Position numbers and translations under genes: made by a program. From Gammaproteobacteria bacterium (GTDB taxonomy: Bacteria; Pseudomonadota; Gammaproteobacteria; UBA9214), in contig DMKK01000121.1 in NCBI GenBank assembly GCA_003454335.1, positions 1,939 to 7,655 of the forward strand: a stretch of DNA of 5,717 nt, given 5' to 3'. The notes below the pieces were generated by a model. That model made no database searches and was not told the origin of the DNA. It saw only the letters and a program-made list of their open reading frames with translations. Positions 4,698-5,717 of this stretch are shown here, one piece after another. Position 1 is the stretch's first letter. Every line of letters starts with the position of its first letter.

Positions 4698-5624
4698 TTA
4701 TGTAGTGCCCTGAACAGTACGCGGGTTCCTGCATTTATCCAGGGCTCCGGCAAGCAGGTGGTCGAGGTGCAGGGCGTTACTGGCATGTGGAATGGCATCA
4801 GTGCTCCAGATGTGACTGACACCAGCCCGGCGCAACCGCGCTTGCGCGTCACCCGCGAACAGGGCATGGGTGACCAGTACAGAGATACTGGCGGGATCAA
4901 AAGCTGCCAGGGCCAGCGTTGCCGCTTCGAGTGTGTGACCGGTGCTGGCAACGTCATCAACCAGCACGATATGCCGGTTGCGGTAGTCTGCTTTTGGCAG
5001 GCTGACGCGCACCTGCTTATCGCCGAACCTTTGCTTGTGTGCGATACAGTAATCGAGGTCTCTGTCACGGGCAATGGCGGCGACCCATTGTTCAGACTCT
5101 TCATCCGGACCCACGAGGAAGGGAGTGTCGAGCTGTTTTCCTATAAATGCGGACATGACGGCAGTGGCGCTCAGGTTGATTGCCGGGTTGACGGGCACGG
5201 CATCCTGCAACTGGTGTACCCGGTGCAGGTGCGAGTCCACAGTAATCAGTGCGTCGATCCATTGTGACAGCAGGGTGCCGACGATACGCTGGCTGACCGC
5301 CTCGCCGGGATGAAATGCCTTGTCCTGTCGCATATAACAAAGATAAGGGGCAACCAGTGTAATGTGCCTTGCACCCAACTCCCGGGCGGTTGCCGCAGCC
5401 AGAACAAGTTCCAGCAACTTGCTGTTGGGATGGTCCAGCGCTCGGCATAGAACGATATATTCGGGGAGTAGTTCGGGTAGCCGCAAACGGGTTTCGCCAT
5501 CCGGAAAATGATGAATCAGTGCATCCGCATAGGGCATGCCTGCTGCCCTGGCCAGCCGTTGTGCCGCTTTCCGGTAATCGGGGAAGCCAATTACCAGACT
5601 GCCAGCGTTCAGTAGTGCAGACAA
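4698..5624 (-). CDS. Divergent ribose-phosphate pyrophosphokinase (PRPP synthetase) homologue
   Basis: A 308-residue member of the PRPP synthetase family, which makes 5-phosphoribosyl 1-diphosphate from ribose 5-phosphate and ATP. Visible blocks, numbered from the chosen start, are HHFPDGETRLRLPE (38-51, substrate-binding FxDGE), PYLCYMRQDKAFHPGE (93-108, ATP-binding region), TVDSHLHRVHQLQD (128-141, metal-binding histidines) and HIVLVDDVASTGHTLEAA (218-235), the ribose-5-phosphate/PRPP loop. Two sites deviate from housekeeping Prs: the usual SPDxGG is GPDEESEQW (172-180), and the loop reads VDDVASTGHT. It is thus a paralogue-type enzyme, possibly of the subgroup that sits next to thymidine/AMP phosphorylase-like genes, rather than the essential Prs. 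The frame is open to a TTG at 5702, but the first 26 residues look non-homologous. A TTG at 5624 has TAAGGA seven bases upstream, overlapping the stop of the preceding gene, and gives the normal family length. Confidence 0.8.
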   Translation of the reverse strand: MSALLNAGSLVIGFPDYRKAAQRLARAAGMPYADALIHHFPDGETRLRLPELLPEYIVLCRALDHPNSKLLELVLAAATARELGARHITLVAPYLCYMRQDKAFHPGEAVSQRIVGTLLSQWIDALITVDSHLHRVHQLQDAVPVNPAINLSATAVMSAFIGKQLDTPFLVGPDEESEQWVAAIARDRDLDYCIAHKQRFGDKQVRVSLPKADYRNRHIVLVDDVASTGHTLEAATLALAAFDPASISVLVTHALFAGDAQARLRRAGVSHIWSTDAIPHASNALHLDHLLAGALDKCRNPRTVQGTT

Positions 5625-5634
5625 TACGACATCC

Positions 5635-5717
5635 TTATTTACGGGTTGGCCCGCTAGTCTCTGTCCGGTAGCCACTCGCATTTGCTGCTGCTTCGCAGGC
5701 AAAGCGGAAATCCGCGG
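5635..5717 (-). CDS. C-terminal fragment of an upstream gene, unknown
   Basis: A minus-strand frame enters from the right edge and ends with TAA at 5637-5635. Its last residues include DFRFACEAAANASGYRTE and the end is GPTRK. The stop overlaps the AAGGA that serves the TTG start of the PRPP synthetase-like gene eleven bases downstream, a layout typical of coupled operon genes. The peptide is plausible coding sequence, but I do not recognise it. By context it could belong to nucleotide or pentose phosphate metabolism. If the PRPP synthetase-like gene instead starts at 5702, this frame would be only a shadow. Confidence 0.4.
   Translation of the reverse strand, partial: ADFRFACEAAANASGYRTETSGPTRK

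Noticed and set aside
4758..5267. Plus-strand ORF of 169 codons across the PRPP synthetase-like gene.
   Set aside because: It lies antisense to a gene with clear family motifs, and its product has no recognisable domains.
1..5717. Search for CRISPR repeats, insertion sequence ends, tRNA or rRNA genes and attachment sites.
   Set aside because: No regularly spaced repeats, terminal inverted repeats with a transposase, or cloverleaf-like sequences were seen by eye.

Overview
The window looks like chromosomal DNA of a mesophilic, medium-GC proteobacterium, most likely a gammaproteobacterium. This rests on protein style and gene content (ECF sigma factor, DUF2282/DUF692/DUF2063 cassette, PRPP synthetase-like protein), not on a marker gene. 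There are no rRNA or tRNA genes, insertion sequences, integrases or CRISPR arrays.

Minus strand, 1-2556: a compact, apparently complete bufferin-type metallophore operon. In transcription order it is bufA1 (DUF2282 precursor with signal peptide and four cysteines), bufB (DUF692/MNIO multinuclear iron oxygenase), bufC (DUF2063 partner protein), an ECF RNA polymerase sigma factor, and the first 25 codons of a likely anti-sigma factor that runs off the left edge. The junctions are very tight: 6 nt between bufA1 and bufB, an ATGA overlap between bufB and bufC, a directly abutting TAG-ATG between bufC and sigma, and an ATGA overlap between sigma and the last gene. Translational coupling of the whole set is therefore likely. 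The expected logic is a stress-responsive sigma/anti-sigma pair controlling a secreted peptide whose cysteines are modified by BufB/BufC to bind copper.

Plus strand, 2700-3124: two small, unrecognised ORFs diverge from the operon. One encodes 31 residues and is probably helical. The other encodes a 60-residue single-pass membrane protein with two identical CVWCVAA heptapeptides, preceded by a strong ribosome binding site and an ECF-like GGAACTT element. The second is the least familiar item in the window. A similar GGAACT element lies upstream of bufA1, so a shared ECF regulon is possible but unproven.

Region 3124-3514: about 390 bases without a convincing gene. It holds an open but poorly supported minus-strand frame and, near its right end, a 14-codon mini-ORF overlapping a hairpin.

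Plus strand, 3515-4660: a 381-residue protein with the pattern of LCIB/C-type (limiting-CO2-inducible) carbonic anhydrase-like proteins, with candidate Cys, His and Cys zinc ligands.

Minus strand, 4698-5717: a divergent PRPP synthetase homologue convergent with the LCIB-like gene, with a short hairpin in the 37-nt gap. It probably starts at a TTG whose Shine-Dalgarno overlaps the stop codon of a further upstream gene, of which only the last 26 or so codons are visible.
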